The notes beneath the pieces are model-generated. The model ran no database searches, had not been told where the DNA came from, and saw only the letters and a program-made list of their open reading frames with translations. From CAYNUJ01 sp964573255 (GTDB taxonomy: Bacteria > Bacteroidota > Ignavibacteria > Ignavibacteriales > Melioribacteraceae): a stretch of 64,000 nt of DNA. Location of the stretch: contig CAZNJB010000001.1 in the NCBI GenBank assembly GCA_964573255.1, forward strand, positions 1 to 64,000. Reading direction: 5' to 3'. Positions within the stretch are counted from its first letter, which is position 1. Every line of letters starts with the position of its first letter. Positions 43,692-51,527 of the stretch are shown here, one piece after another. A program made the translations under genes and the position numbers.

Positions 43692-44411
43692 ATGAAAGCA
43701 ATGATATTTGCCGCCGGATTAGGAACGCGGCTAAAACCGTTAACGGACAAACGTCCCAAAGCATTGGTCGAAATCAATGGCAAACCTATTCTGGGATGGC
43801 AGATCGAACGAATTAAAAAATTCGGAGTTAACGAAATTATAATCAATGTACATCATTTCCCCGAAATGATTATCGATTACGTTAAAAGCAATAATAACTT
43901 TGGAATTAGAATAGAGATTTCCGATGAATCGGATGAACTACTCGATACAGGAGGGGGATTAAAAAAAGCTGCGTGGTTCTTCGATGATCGCAAACCGTTT
44001 CTTGTACATAATTCCGATGTGATTACCGACCTTGATTATTCGCAAATGATAGCTCAGCATAATTCGAACAACTCATTGGCAACACTTGCTGTAAGAAAAA
44101 GGGAATCATCCCGCTATTTGTTATTCAACGACAATAATATTCTTTGCGGTTGGCAAAATATTAAAACCGGCGAAAAGATTTTAAAGAGAGACTCCCAAAA
44201 GCTTGCGCCACTTGCCTTCAGTGGAATTCATATTATCAATCCTGAAATATTCAAGCTGATGCCGGATAAGAAAAGATTCGGAATGATTGAACTTTATTTG
44301 AATATTTGCGGGAGAAAAAAGATAAGCGCTTTTAATCATTCATCCGGGAAATGGTATGATATCGGGACGCAGGAAAAATTGAATAAAGCCTTGGAAGATT
44401 GGATATTCTAA
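43692..44411 (+). CDS. Sugar-1-phosphate nucleotidyltransferase (MurU-like)
   Basis: 239 residues. The nucleotidyltransferase signature is AAGLGTRLKPLTDKRPKAL (7-25), followed by substrate-binding GKPILGWQIERI, VHHFPEMI, the metal-binding NSDVITD and a C-terminal strand/helix with GKWYDIGTQEKL. It is short, with no left-handed beta-helix acyltransferase tail, which fits MurU/HddC-type enzymes. It likely makes a UDP- or other NDP-sugar from the sugar-1-phosphate produced by the upstream kinase. 47 bp separate the two genes. Confidence 0.87.
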   Translation: MKAMIFAAGLGTRLKPLTDKRPKALVEINGKPILGWQIERIKKFGVNEIIINVHHFPEMIIDYVKSNNNFGIRIEISDESDELLDTGGGLKKAAWFFDDRKPFLVHNSDVITDLDYSQMIAQHNSNNSLATLAVRKRESSRYLLFNDNNILCGWQNIKTGEKILKRDSQKLAPLAFSGIHIINPEIFKLMPDKKRFGMIELYLNICGRKKISAFNHSSGKWYDIGTQEKLNKALEDWIF

Positions 44412-44419
44412 ATTTTACG

Positions 44420-44758
44420 TTACAATTTATTTATTCTCCAATCCCAAAAGAAAAAGAGAGATATAATCATTAAAGAAAAAGGAATAAGTAACAGCGTAAA
44501 GCCGGATACATTGTTGCCAAGAATAAACAAGTAAAATAAAGCAAGACTAAAATAACCTATTGCTCCTATCAATCCGTTTTTCCATGAAAAAAGCAAAAGG
44601 ATTAAAAGTACAAATGATGGGAATAAGTGAATTAGAACCGCTATAATGGTCTTACCGAATGTTAATCCATCTCGGAAAACATCAAGAGAAAAAAGACTAA
44701 AAAAAATTATCAGTGCAATGGTGAAGAGGCGCGGGAACCAAAAAATAAATTTTATCAT
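44420..44758 (-). CDS. Small four-helix membrane protein
   Basis: 112 residues, almost entirely hydrophobic with four predicted membrane helices (about 8-25, 37-57, 62-82, 85-105) and a charged WDWRINKL end. I do not recognise a named domain with confidence; it resembles DUF7670-type small membrane proteins. It converges on the nucleotidyltransferase gene (eight bases between stops) and is divergent from the esterase gene. Function unknown. Confidence 0.7.
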   Translation of the reverse strand: MIKFIFWFPRLFTIALIIFFSLFSLDVFRDGLTFGKTIIAVLIHLFPSFVLLILLLFSWKNGLIGAIGYFSLALFYLFILGNNVSGFTLLLIPFSLMIISLFFFWDWRINKL

Positions 44759-44858
44759 AACCCTTTAATATTATTCAAATGAATATATAAATTATCTTGT
44801 TAATAATAAATAATCGGGAGGAAATAAAAATTATATTTTTAAAATCAACCAATTAAGC

Positions 44859-44866
44859 TAATTTTG
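44859..44866 (+). promoter_or_regulatory. TAnnTTTG promoter box for the esterase gene
   Basis: TAATTTTG lies 24 bases before ATG 44891 in an AT-rich gap, matching the Bacteroidota -7 box. A -33 TTTG is not evident. Confidence 0.4.
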
Positions 44867-44890
44867 TATTACTAATTATATCGGACTGTT

Positions 44891-46024
44891 ATGAAACATT
44901 TTTTTATTATAATATTCCTCTCCTTACAAACGATATTCGCTCAAAATATTAGAGTTACTTTTATTGTAAATGCACTGGAAATTCCAGACAGCGAAAATAT
45001 TTATATTGCAGGCAATCAACCTGAACTCGGCAATTGGAACCCTAGAGCGGTTAAACTGACACGAACCAGTAATATTACTTGGGAAAAATTATTTGAATTT
45101 CCGAAAGGTACAATTTTAGAATATAAGTTTACACGTGGAGATTGGTCAAAAGAAGCGCTTAATTCGCAAGGTATGATCCCTCAGAATTCTGTTTTGAAAG
45201 TCTCAAAGGATACTTTGATTAAAGTATGGATACATAAATGGCGGGACCAAGGAGTTGTTAATAAAAATTTTGAAGGTCAAATTACGGGTGATGTCAGATA
45301 TCATAAAAATATAAAAGGGAAAGGAATTCTTCCAAGAGATGTTGTCGTTTGGCTGCCGCCGGATTATGAAAAGGATACCTCAAAACGGTACCCTGTACTT
45401 TATATGCACGATGGACAAAATCTTTTCGATCCGGCAACTTCATCATTTGGAGTTGATTGGCAGGCAGATGAAACTGCCGACAGTCTTATTAAAGCTAACG
45501 AAATAGAACCGCTAATAATTGTAGGAATTTATAATACATCTGACAGAAGTTACGATTATATTCCGGGTCCGAAAGGATACGCATATATGGATTTCATAGT
45601 TAATGCATTGAAACCGTTTATTGACAAACAATATCGGACACTGCCGGATAGAGGCAACACAGCTGTCGCGGGTTCCTCACTTGGCGGATTGATTTCATTT
45701 ATGCTTAGCTGGGAATACCCCAACGTATTTTCTAAAGCCGGGTGCCTATCGCCTGCATTTATTTTTAACAGTATCAATTATGTGGCAATGATAGAAACCG
45801 ATACAACACCCAATCCGGACGTACTGTTTTATATCGATAATGGAGGAGTAGGGCTGGATGAAAAATTACAGCCGGGAATAGATAAAATGATTGAAACACT
45901 TGAGAATAAAGGTTTTGAGAGAGATAAAGATTTTATTTGGATAAAAGATGAAAATGCCCGCCACTTCGAATCGGCTTGGGCTAAAAGACTTCCTTTTATG
46001 TTGAAATTATTTTTCGGAGATTAA
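44891..46024 (+). CDS. Secreted esterase with N-terminal CBM20-like domain
   Basis: 377 residues. Signal peptide ending IFAQN. A starch-binding-like CBM20 module (about 20-115) has NIYIAGNQPELGNWNP and EYKFTRGDW. An alpha/beta-hydrolase of the esterase D/CE1 type (about 130-377) follows, with nucleophile Ser263 in AGSSLGG, Asp316 in YIDNGG and His358 in ENARHFESAW. MHDGQNLFD is a family hallmark. It likely deacylates carbohydrate esters or other exported esters. The CBM20 may bind alpha-glucan, but binding residues were not checked. Adjacent yjjX starts one base after its stop. Confidence 0.88.
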   Translation: MKHFFIIIFLSLQTIFAQNIRVTFIVNALEIPDSENIYIAGNQPELGNWNPRAVKLTRTSNITWEKLFEFPKGTILEYKFTRGDWSKEALNSQGMIPQNSVLKVSKDTLIKVWIHKWRDQGVVNKNFEGQITGDVRYHKNIKGKGILPRDVVVWLPPDYEKDTSKRYPVLYMHDGQNLFDPATSSFGVDWQADETADSLIKANEIEPLIIVGIYNTSDRSYDYIPGPKGYAYMDFIVNALKPFIDKQYRTLPDRGNTAVAGSSLGGLISFMLSWEYPNVFSKAGCLSPAFIFNSINYVAMIETDTTPNPDVLFYIDNGGVGLDEKLQPGIDKMIETLENKGFERDKDFIWIKDENARHFESAWAKRLPFMLKLFFGD

Positions 46025-46025
46025 T

Positions 46026-46565
46026 ATGAAAATTTTAGTCGGCTCAAAAAATCCCGTTAAAATAAACTCCGCAAAAGAAGCGTTCGAAAAATTTTTCGGC
46101 AACGTCGAAGCAATCGGGATAGAGGTTCCATCTGGCGTACCGGATCAACCGGTAAACGGAGATACTTTCAAAGGAGCAAAAAACAGAGCGCTTAAGTTGA
46201 AAGAAATAAACGAAGAGAAAAATTTAGGCGCTGATTATTTTGTCGGAATAGAAGGCGGCATATCCGATCAATACGGAAGATGGTTTGCCTTCGGCGGAAT
46301 GTGCATAATAGATAAAAAAGGAAGAGAAGCTTACGGCACCTCTCCACAGTTCGAATTACCTTATCAAATCGTAAAGGAATTACTCGAAGGTAAGGAACTC
46401 GGCTTAATTATGGATGAAATTCAAAATGAATCCAACACAAAACAGAAAGGCGGAGCGATAAGCTTTTTTACAAAAGGCATGATGAGCAGAAAGGAACTTT
46501 ATATCTCCGGTCTCATTACTTCGCTTGTACCATTACTTAACGAAGATATTTTCTTCGCAGATTAA
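46026..46565 (+). CDS. yjjX: Inosine/xanthosine triphosphatase (non-canonical NTP hydrolase)
   Basis: 179 residues. It begins MKILVGSKNPVKINSAKEAF, then VPSGVPDQPVNGDTFKGAKNRA, FVGIEGGISD and KQKGGAISFFTKGMMSR, the full series of YjjX/DUF84. It removes ITP/XTP from the nucleotide pool so they are not built into nucleic acids. It lies between a secreted esterase and a GNAT gene in tight spacing. Confidence 0.92.
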   Translation: MKILVGSKNPVKINSAKEAFEKFFGNVEAIGIEVPSGVPDQPVNGDTFKGAKNRALKLKEINEEKNLGADYFVGIEGGISDQYGRWFAFGGMCIIDKKGREAYGTSPQFELPYQIVKELLEGKELGLIMDEIQNESNTKQKGGAISFFTKGMMSRKELYISGLITSLVPLLNEDIFFAD

Positions 46566-46572
46566 AATCGTA

Positions 46573-47070
46573 ATGAAACTCGAATCAAAAATATTAAATA
46601 TTGTTACTACTAAAATAGATGACCAAGAAGTCAAGGACTTATTAAAAGCTTCGCCCGATAATGTTAATATGTCCGAAACATTTTTATACCCAGATGGTAC
46701 GCCAACGGAAATGCTCTTTCGGATTGAGAAAAATTCAGAATTAGTCGGTTTTGTTAAATTAAGCAGAATCAGATGGTTCAACCGAAAATGTGAATTGAGT
46801 ATTTTAATAGATAAAGCACACCAAGGAAAAGGGATCGCTTCCGAAGCAATGAAATCAGTTATTCAACACGCTTTCAATAAAATGAATTTACACAGGCTTG
46901 AAGCTGAAGTTATTGAATTTAACAAAGCTTCTATAAAACTAATGGAAAAATTCGGTTTCAAAAAAGAAGGGGTTCTTAGAGAAGCAAAATTTAACAACGG
47001 CAAATATTACAATATTATTAGATACGGGTTATTAAGAAATGAATGGATTGATAAGGAGGGAGATAAATGA
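46573..47070 (+). CDS. GNAT-family N-acetyltransferase (RimJ/RimL type)
   Basis: 165 residues from ATG 46573, eight bases after the yjjX stop; a longer frame from 46525 would overlap yjjX. Acetyl-CoA site AHQGKGIASEAMKSV (Q/RxxGxG/A), then LHRLEAEVIEFNKASIKLMEKFGFKKEGVLRE, typical of protein N-terminal/aminoglycoside acetyltransferases like RimJ/SpeG. Substrate unknown. Overlaps the DUF2721 gene by ATGA. Confidence 0.9.
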   Translation: MKLESKILNIVTTKIDDQEVKDLLKASPDNVNMSETFLYPDGTPTEMLFRIEKNSELVGFVKLSRIRWFNRKCELSILIDKAHQGKGIASEAMKSVIQHAFNKMNLHRLEAEVIEFNKASIKLMEKFGFKKEGVLREAKFNNGKYYNIIRYGLLRNEWIDKEGDK

Positions 47071-47555
47071 AAGAATTAATTAACGAATCCGTTTCTGTTG
47101 TTCAAGTAATTCAACTGATGCTTGCACCAGGTTTGATGATAAGTGCATGCGGACTGTTATTATTGGGAATAAATAACAAATACTCTATTGTTGTTAATAG
47201 AATACGATTGTTAAATCAAGAAAGAAGAGAGCTGAAAAAGAATTTAGCCTCGAGTGATTCTGAATTGGAAGACAATGTAAGATTGGAAAGTACTGCTTTG
47301 CAAATTCAAAAATTATTAGTTAGAATAAAATACATACGAAATGCCGTTCTTTCTTATTCAATCGCAATTGCACTTTTCGTACTTACTTCACTGCTTATAG
47401 GCTATGATCATTTCTATAAAACGAATCTACACTTTATCGAAATTACCACCTTTTTAGCCGGAATGATTTCCGTTTTTTGCGGTGTTGTTTACACGGGGTT
47501 GGAAACTACCGAAGGATATAAGATAATCCAACTTGAGATTAAAGCGGACGAATGA
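47067..47555 (+). CDS. DUF2721 membrane protein
   Basis: 162 residues. Three predicted membrane helices (about 15-35, 93-113, 123-143) around a charged cytosolic coiled region (RIRLLNQERRELKKNL). The opening LMLAPGLMISACGLLLLGINNKYS is the DUF2721 hallmark. Function unknown. It is last in the esterase - yjjX - GNAT run. The following 144 bp to the kinase gene hold a weak hairpin near 47562 (TCTCTTAA/TTAAGGGA) that might end the transcript. Confidence 0.85.
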   Translation: MKELINESVSVVQVIQLMLAPGLMISACGLLLLGINNKYSIVVNRIRLLNQERRELKKNLASSDSELEDNVRLESTALQIQKLLVRIKYIRNAVLSYSIAIALFVLTSLLIGYDHFYKTNLHFIEITTFLAGMISVFCGVVYTGLETTEGYKIIQLEIKADE

Positions 47556-47699
47556 AAAATCCTTCTCTTAATTATTTAAGGGAATAAAAGATTAGAAGTA
47601 TTTTAATAGAAACAACTCTTTAATTATATACTTTTTGTTGTAGAAATATTTACAAATTTAAGAAAGTAATTATATTACTAATGTCTAATAAATAATATC

Positions 47700-48653
47700 T
47701 CACTTATTAGCATTTAAAAGTAATTCTATTTTCTTTTCGATATTCTCTAAAGAATCGAAAGCGCCAGTACCGCCAACCGCAGTAGTATTTATTGCTCCGG
47801 TTATATTTCCGAAGTTTTGACATTCTTCGAGAGAAGCTCCATCAATAAATTTTTTAACAACACCCGCGTCAAAACTATCACCGGCACCTATTGCATCGAC
47901 AAAATCATCATTAATTAATGCATCCAAATGCCTTACTTCCCCATCTTTAAGTAACAAAGATCCTTTTGTTCCTTGTTTTATTATGGTTGCATTCTTATTA
48001 ATTTGATTTAAAACATTTACAGCATCTTCAATGGTTTTAGTTTTTGTTAGACCTTTAATCTCTTCTTCATTAGGTAAAAATATATCAACATAAGGAAGCA
48101 GTTGTTCAAGATTTATATCCCACTTTTCCGCCGGATCCCATTGAGGATCGAGTGAAGTGGTTAGCCCTAATTCTTTGGCAAGTTTAAATATTTCAATAAT
48201 ATTCTCTTTTATTTTGGGTTGCAAAAACGGAGATGATATATGCATATGACGTGCTGTCATAAGCTTTTCTTCTGTTATATCCCCGAATGACAATTCCTCC
48301 ATTGCTCCCATATGAGTTACCATTGCCCTATCGTTATCATAATTCAATGCGATAGTAGCACCGGTTTTATATGACTCATCAACTTCAACAAAACTTGAAT
48401 CAATCCCTTTTTTCTCAAGACTGCTTTTAATTAGATCCCCGAAAACATCCGTACCGATTTTACCAAGGAAAGCAACATTCGCACCAAGAGTGCTCAAATT
48501 ACATGCAAATATAGCAGACGAGCTTCCCATCACCAGCTCCATTTCTCGAGCTAGTATTTCCTTTCCTATTTCAACTTCTCCTTCAATACCATTTAATATT
48601 AAATCTACGTTTAATTCTCCGACTACGATAACGTCATATTTCTTAGTCTGCAA
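47700..48653 (-). CDS. PfkB-family carbohydrate kinase
   Basis: 317 residues. PfkB motif 1 (VIVVGELNVDLIL, then GSSSAIFACNLSTLGANVAFLGKIG) and motif 2 (DAIGAGDSFDAG, with catalytic Asp259) are intact. It phosphorylates a sugar or sugar phosphate. The two upstream genes suggest tagatose-6-phosphate or a related keto-sugar phosphate as substrate, but 2-keto-3-deoxy-gluconate is also possible given the uronate-type genes further along. Cytosolic. It ends the agaS - kbaZ-like - kinase run, 30 bp after the second gene. Confidence 0.87.
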   Translation of the reverse strand: MQTKKYDVIVVGELNVDLILNGIEGEVEIGKEILAREMELVMGSSSAIFACNLSTLGANVAFLGKIGTDVFGDLIKSSLEKKGIDSSFVEVDESYKTGATIALNYDNDRAMVTHMGAMEELSFGDITEEKLMTARHMHISSPFLQPKIKENIIEIFKLAKELGLTTSLDPQWDPAEKWDINLEQLLPYVDIFLPNEEEIKGLTKTKTIEDAVNVLNQINKNATIIKQGTKGSLLLKDGEVRHLDALINDDFVDAIGAGDSFDAGVVKKFIDGASLEECQNFGNITGAINTTAVGGTGAFDSLENIEKKIELLLNANK

Positions 48654-48683
48654 TGTAAAACTCCTTATTATCTTAAGATTTAA

Positions 48684-49979
48684 TTAATTTGTTGCAAAAT
48701 GATATTTAGAAATCACTTCCGTTATTTTACTAATAACCAAACTTCTCGGATCTTTTTTTATCTCATTATCAACAATCAACTGATACTGAACCGGTAAATA
48801 TTGGCTGAGAAGTGTTTCCGGAATTTCTTTCTCATTAAGATTATTAAATAATCTCGATAATGCATCACTTATTCTTTCATTATTCCAATAATAGCGTATT
48901 CTATCGCTGTAACTAAAATATTTTGCAAGACTTATTTCATCTTCGGTACCATGATAATAATTTTCCCAATTACCAGGAGATTTATCCATCTCCGATTTTA
49001 TTACCGACAAAAGATTTGAACGCACATCGGATTTATTCGCAAATAATTGTTCCTCAATAAAATATAAACTAAAAATTGCTTCTCTCATACTATATGTAAG
49101 CCAAGGTCCCACTTTAAGTATCATAAAATGATCTTCTACCATCTGTTTAAGAGCCTCGGGAGTTTGATAATCTGTGGAATGAGCTTCAAAATTTATGAAG
49201 TCATATTCTTCTATCTTAGACTTCAGACTAGTGATGTTTTCACTATTGTAACCAAATACATTATTATCAGAGAACTCAACTCCCGGTTGAACAACAACGG
49301 CTATTACCCTTTGCCAAGCATCGCTTAACCTTTTTTCCTCAAATGCATTTTTCGATAGAGATATTGTTTCTTCCAATTCATCAGCAGTAGTAATATGTTC
49401 CAAAATTTCATTTGCTTCTGCTCCACCCGGTATTGGCACATCAGTTCCAATAACATATACGGGCTTTTCAACAACAGTAACAATAGATTTATTAACTTCT
49501 TCTTCAGCAACAGCACATAAACGTGCCGCCCTTTTTGTAATTATTTCAGGCGCTAAATTACCTTTGCTATCTTTGGAATCTCCTCCCAATAAAAAACTTG
49601 TATCGAGATGGATTTTTTTAAACCCGGCTCGAACATACGCCCTTATCTGCTCTTCGGCATTAAGCATCGCTTCTTCTGCAGGTAAGTTCTTCCATCTATT
49701 TGGTCCGAGATGATCACCACCTAATATTATTCTTTCTTTCGGAAAACTTAATTCCGATGCAATATTATACACAAAATCCCGGAACAACTCCGGAGTCATT
49801 CCGGTATATCCCCCAAACTGATCAACCTGATTGGAAGTGGCTTCAATCAATACAACAGTTTCATTTTTCTTTGCAAATTCAAGAGCGGCTTCAATTACAA
49901 ATTGATTTGCCGAACAGATGGATGTAACACCAAGTTTTTTGTCAGTTCGTTGTGACTTAATAATATTTTCAAATAACAT
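48684..49979 (-). CDS. kbaZ: D-tagatose-bisphosphate aldolase KbaZ/GatZ-type subunit
   Basis: 431 residues, normal for KbaZ/GatZ. Family blocks: GVTSICSANQFVIEAAL, VLIEATSNQVDQFGGYTGM, IILGGDHLGPNRW, FEAHSTDYQTP and LKVGPWLTYSMREAIF. In E. coli this subunit supports the class II aldolase KbaY/GatY; no KbaY-like gene is in the window. The TIM-barrel residues GGDHLGPN are kept, so independent activity is conceivable. GGAGG at the end of agaS serves its ATG, with no bases between stop and start. Confidence 0.88.
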   Translation of the reverse strand: MLFENIIKSQRTDKKLGVTSICSANQFVIEAALEFAKKNETVVLIEATSNQVDQFGGYTGMTPELFRDFVYNIASELSFPKERIILGGDHLGPNRWKNLPAEEAMLNAEEQIRAYVRAGFKKIHLDTSFLLGGDSKDSKGNLAPEIITKRAARLCAVAEEEVNKSIVTVVEKPVYVIGTDVPIPGGAEANEILEHITTADELEETISLSKNAFEEKRLSDAWQRVIAVVVQPGVEFSDNNVFGYNSENITSLKSKIEEYDFINFEAHSTDYQTPEALKQMVEDHFMILKVGPWLTYSMREAIFSLYFIEEQLFANKSDVRSNLLSVIKSEMDKSPGNWENYYHGTEDEISLAKYFSYSDRIRYYWNNERISDALSRLFNNLNEKEIPETLLSQYLPVQYQLIVDNEIKKDPRSLVISKITEVISKYHFATN

Positions 49980-51176
49980 TTATACCTCCAGAGCTTCGTT
50001 TGTATAAGGATATAATTTTACTCCTTGTACAACTCTTGAAATCTCACCTCTCTTTGATGGATTATCAGGTTGTAAATCAAATTGTATGGCTTTATAGAAA
50101 CCTAATATTTGTGCGGTTAATACATACAGAACACTCAAATATTCTTCTGGAATTAACAATGCGTCTTCATTTATAATAATTGAGGTATCAATGTTCTTGT
50201 TTTTTAATGTATTCGATTTACTAACCATTACTCCGGCTAAATGTAAGACATTCTTCCCTGAATTTATCGTTTCGATTAAATCGTTTTCATACTTATTCGC
50301 ATATTTGTTTCTAGAGAAGAAACCAATCACAAGAGTCCTTTTGTTTAGAACCGCTTTAGGTCCATGCCTAAAACCAAGGAATGAATCGAATTTACAAATA
50401 ACTTCTCCATCGGTGAGTTCCTGTAATTTCAGATGAGATTCTTGGGCTATCCCTTCAAAATATCCCGAACCTAAGAATACAGCTCTCTCAAAATCCATTT
50501 CGGCAATTTCTTCTATTTTGGAATAATTTGTGTTAATAAATTCTTTCCCTACACGTGAAAGAATTGAAACAGCTTCTATATCTTTGGTTAAATCATCTAA
50601 TCTCGATATTACTAATCCTGCCAGCAGCATTGATGTAAAACTACTCGTCATTACCAAGCTTTTATCGTTGGTCCCTTCTGGAAGCGTAAAATGAAAAACC
50701 CTACCGTCATCAAAGATCTTAGATATTTGTCCATCAGGATTACAAGAGATAATTAGATGATAAACATTTTGAGACACCTTATTTACGACTTCTATTGTTT
50801 TAATACTTTCAGGACTATCACCCGACCTTGCAAATGATATTAGTAATGTTGGCTTGTCTTTTAGGATATAATATTCAGGATGCGTAACTAACGTAGTTGT
50901 AGGAATGCTTTTGCATTGTATTCCAGTATTAAATTGGAAAGGAGCCTCTAAAACATTACCTATAAAAGCAGAAGAACCTGCCCCAGTAAATATGATCGTT
51001 AAATCCTTTTGCTCAAAAATAGGGTCAAGAAATTTTTTGATCTCAGCAGATTCTGATTTAATTTTCAAAATCGTACTTACCCACAATCTTGGCTGAGATT
51101 CAATTTCTTTGGCTGTATTATATCCACCGTATTCAACCAATTTTTTTGATTGAATCCCTAAATAATTATCAGACAT
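49980..51176 (-). CDS. agaS: SIS-domain amino-sugar-6-phosphate deaminase/isomerase (AgaS-like)
   Basis: 398 residues, a two-SIS protein. The first SIS has TIIFTGAGSSAFIG and LISFARSGDSPES. The second has AVFLGSGYFEGIAQESHLKLQELTDGEV and the LGFRHGPKAVL block with catalytic His. AgaS converts galactosamine-6-phosphate to tagatose-6-phosphate and ammonia, which fits the kinase and the KbaZ-like protein downstream. It lacks a glutaminase domain, so it is not GlmS. AAGGG precedes the ATG. A 351-bp gap with hairpins separates it from the GH3 gene upstream. Confidence 0.88.
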   Translation of the reverse strand: MSDNYLGIQSKKLVEYGGYNTAKEIESQPRLWVSTILKIKSESAEIKKFLDPIFEQKDLTIIFTGAGSSAFIGNVLEAPFQFNTGIQCKSIPTTTLVTHPEYYILKDKPTLLISFARSGDSPESIKTIEVVNKVSQNVYHLIISCNPDGQISKIFDDGRVFHFTLPEGTNDKSLVMTSSFTSMLLAGLVISRLDDLTKDIEAVSILSRVGKEFINTNYSKIEEIAEMDFERAVFLGSGYFEGIAQESHLKLQELTDGEVICKFDSFLGFRHGPKAVLNKRTLVIGFFSRNKYANKYENDLIETINSGKNVLHLAGVMVSKSNTLKNKNIDTSIIINEDALLIPEEYLSVLYVLTAQILGFYKAIQFDLQPDNPSKRGEISRVVQGVKLYPYTNEALEV

Positions 51177-51295
51177 ATTTTTCCCTTAGATTTTTTAGTT
51201 ATTAAATATTTTTTGAAATAATATTTAAGCTCTCACTTATTCAATTATTTTTAGGGATAAACTTTTGTTAACTAATCTTTTGAAAGTAGTAATTT

Positions 51296-51322
51296 GTTAT
51301 GAGGGGACTTTCCCCTCATAAC
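51296..51322. repeat. Perfect 12-bp hairpin between GH3 and agaS
   Basis: GTTATGAGGGGA / loop CTT / TCCCCTCATAAC. There is no T-run on the minus strand, the direction of the flanking genes; a loose ATTTATTT lies on the plus side. It may be a transcript-end or processing hairpin that lets agaS be expressed apart from GH3, or a mobile palindrome. It lies within the 351-bp gene-free stretch 51177-51527, which holds no ORF I can support. Confidence 0.5.
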
Positions 51323-51392
51323 ATTTATTTAACATTTGTTTTTGATTCCAACAGAATTTCCTTCAACAGAAATTGTAAGTTTTAACAATGTG

Positions 51393-51449
51393 TCTTTTAC
51401 CTATGCCCTTTTCTTTTATTCTATTAAGAATACTTTTTCAGGTAAAAGA
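51393..51449. repeat. 10-bp inverted repeat upstream of agaS
   Basis: TCTTTTACCT (51393-51402) and AGGTAAAAGA (51440-51449) are exact inverted copies 37 bases apart. The spacing suits either an RNA stem or two operator half-sites. A further TGACAAT/ATTGTCA pair lies at 51477-51521 close to the GH3 stop. Confidence 0.35.
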
Positions 51450-51527
51450 TAGTTTGACAGATTAAATAATTAGTAAGTGACAATAAACAATTCTCATTTA
51501 ATCAAACTAAATAACATTGTCAATTAA

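Noticed and set aside
47562..47581. Terminator after DUF2721
   Set aside because: The TCTCTTAA/TTAAGGGA stem is short, has a wobble pair and no T-run; kept only as a remark.
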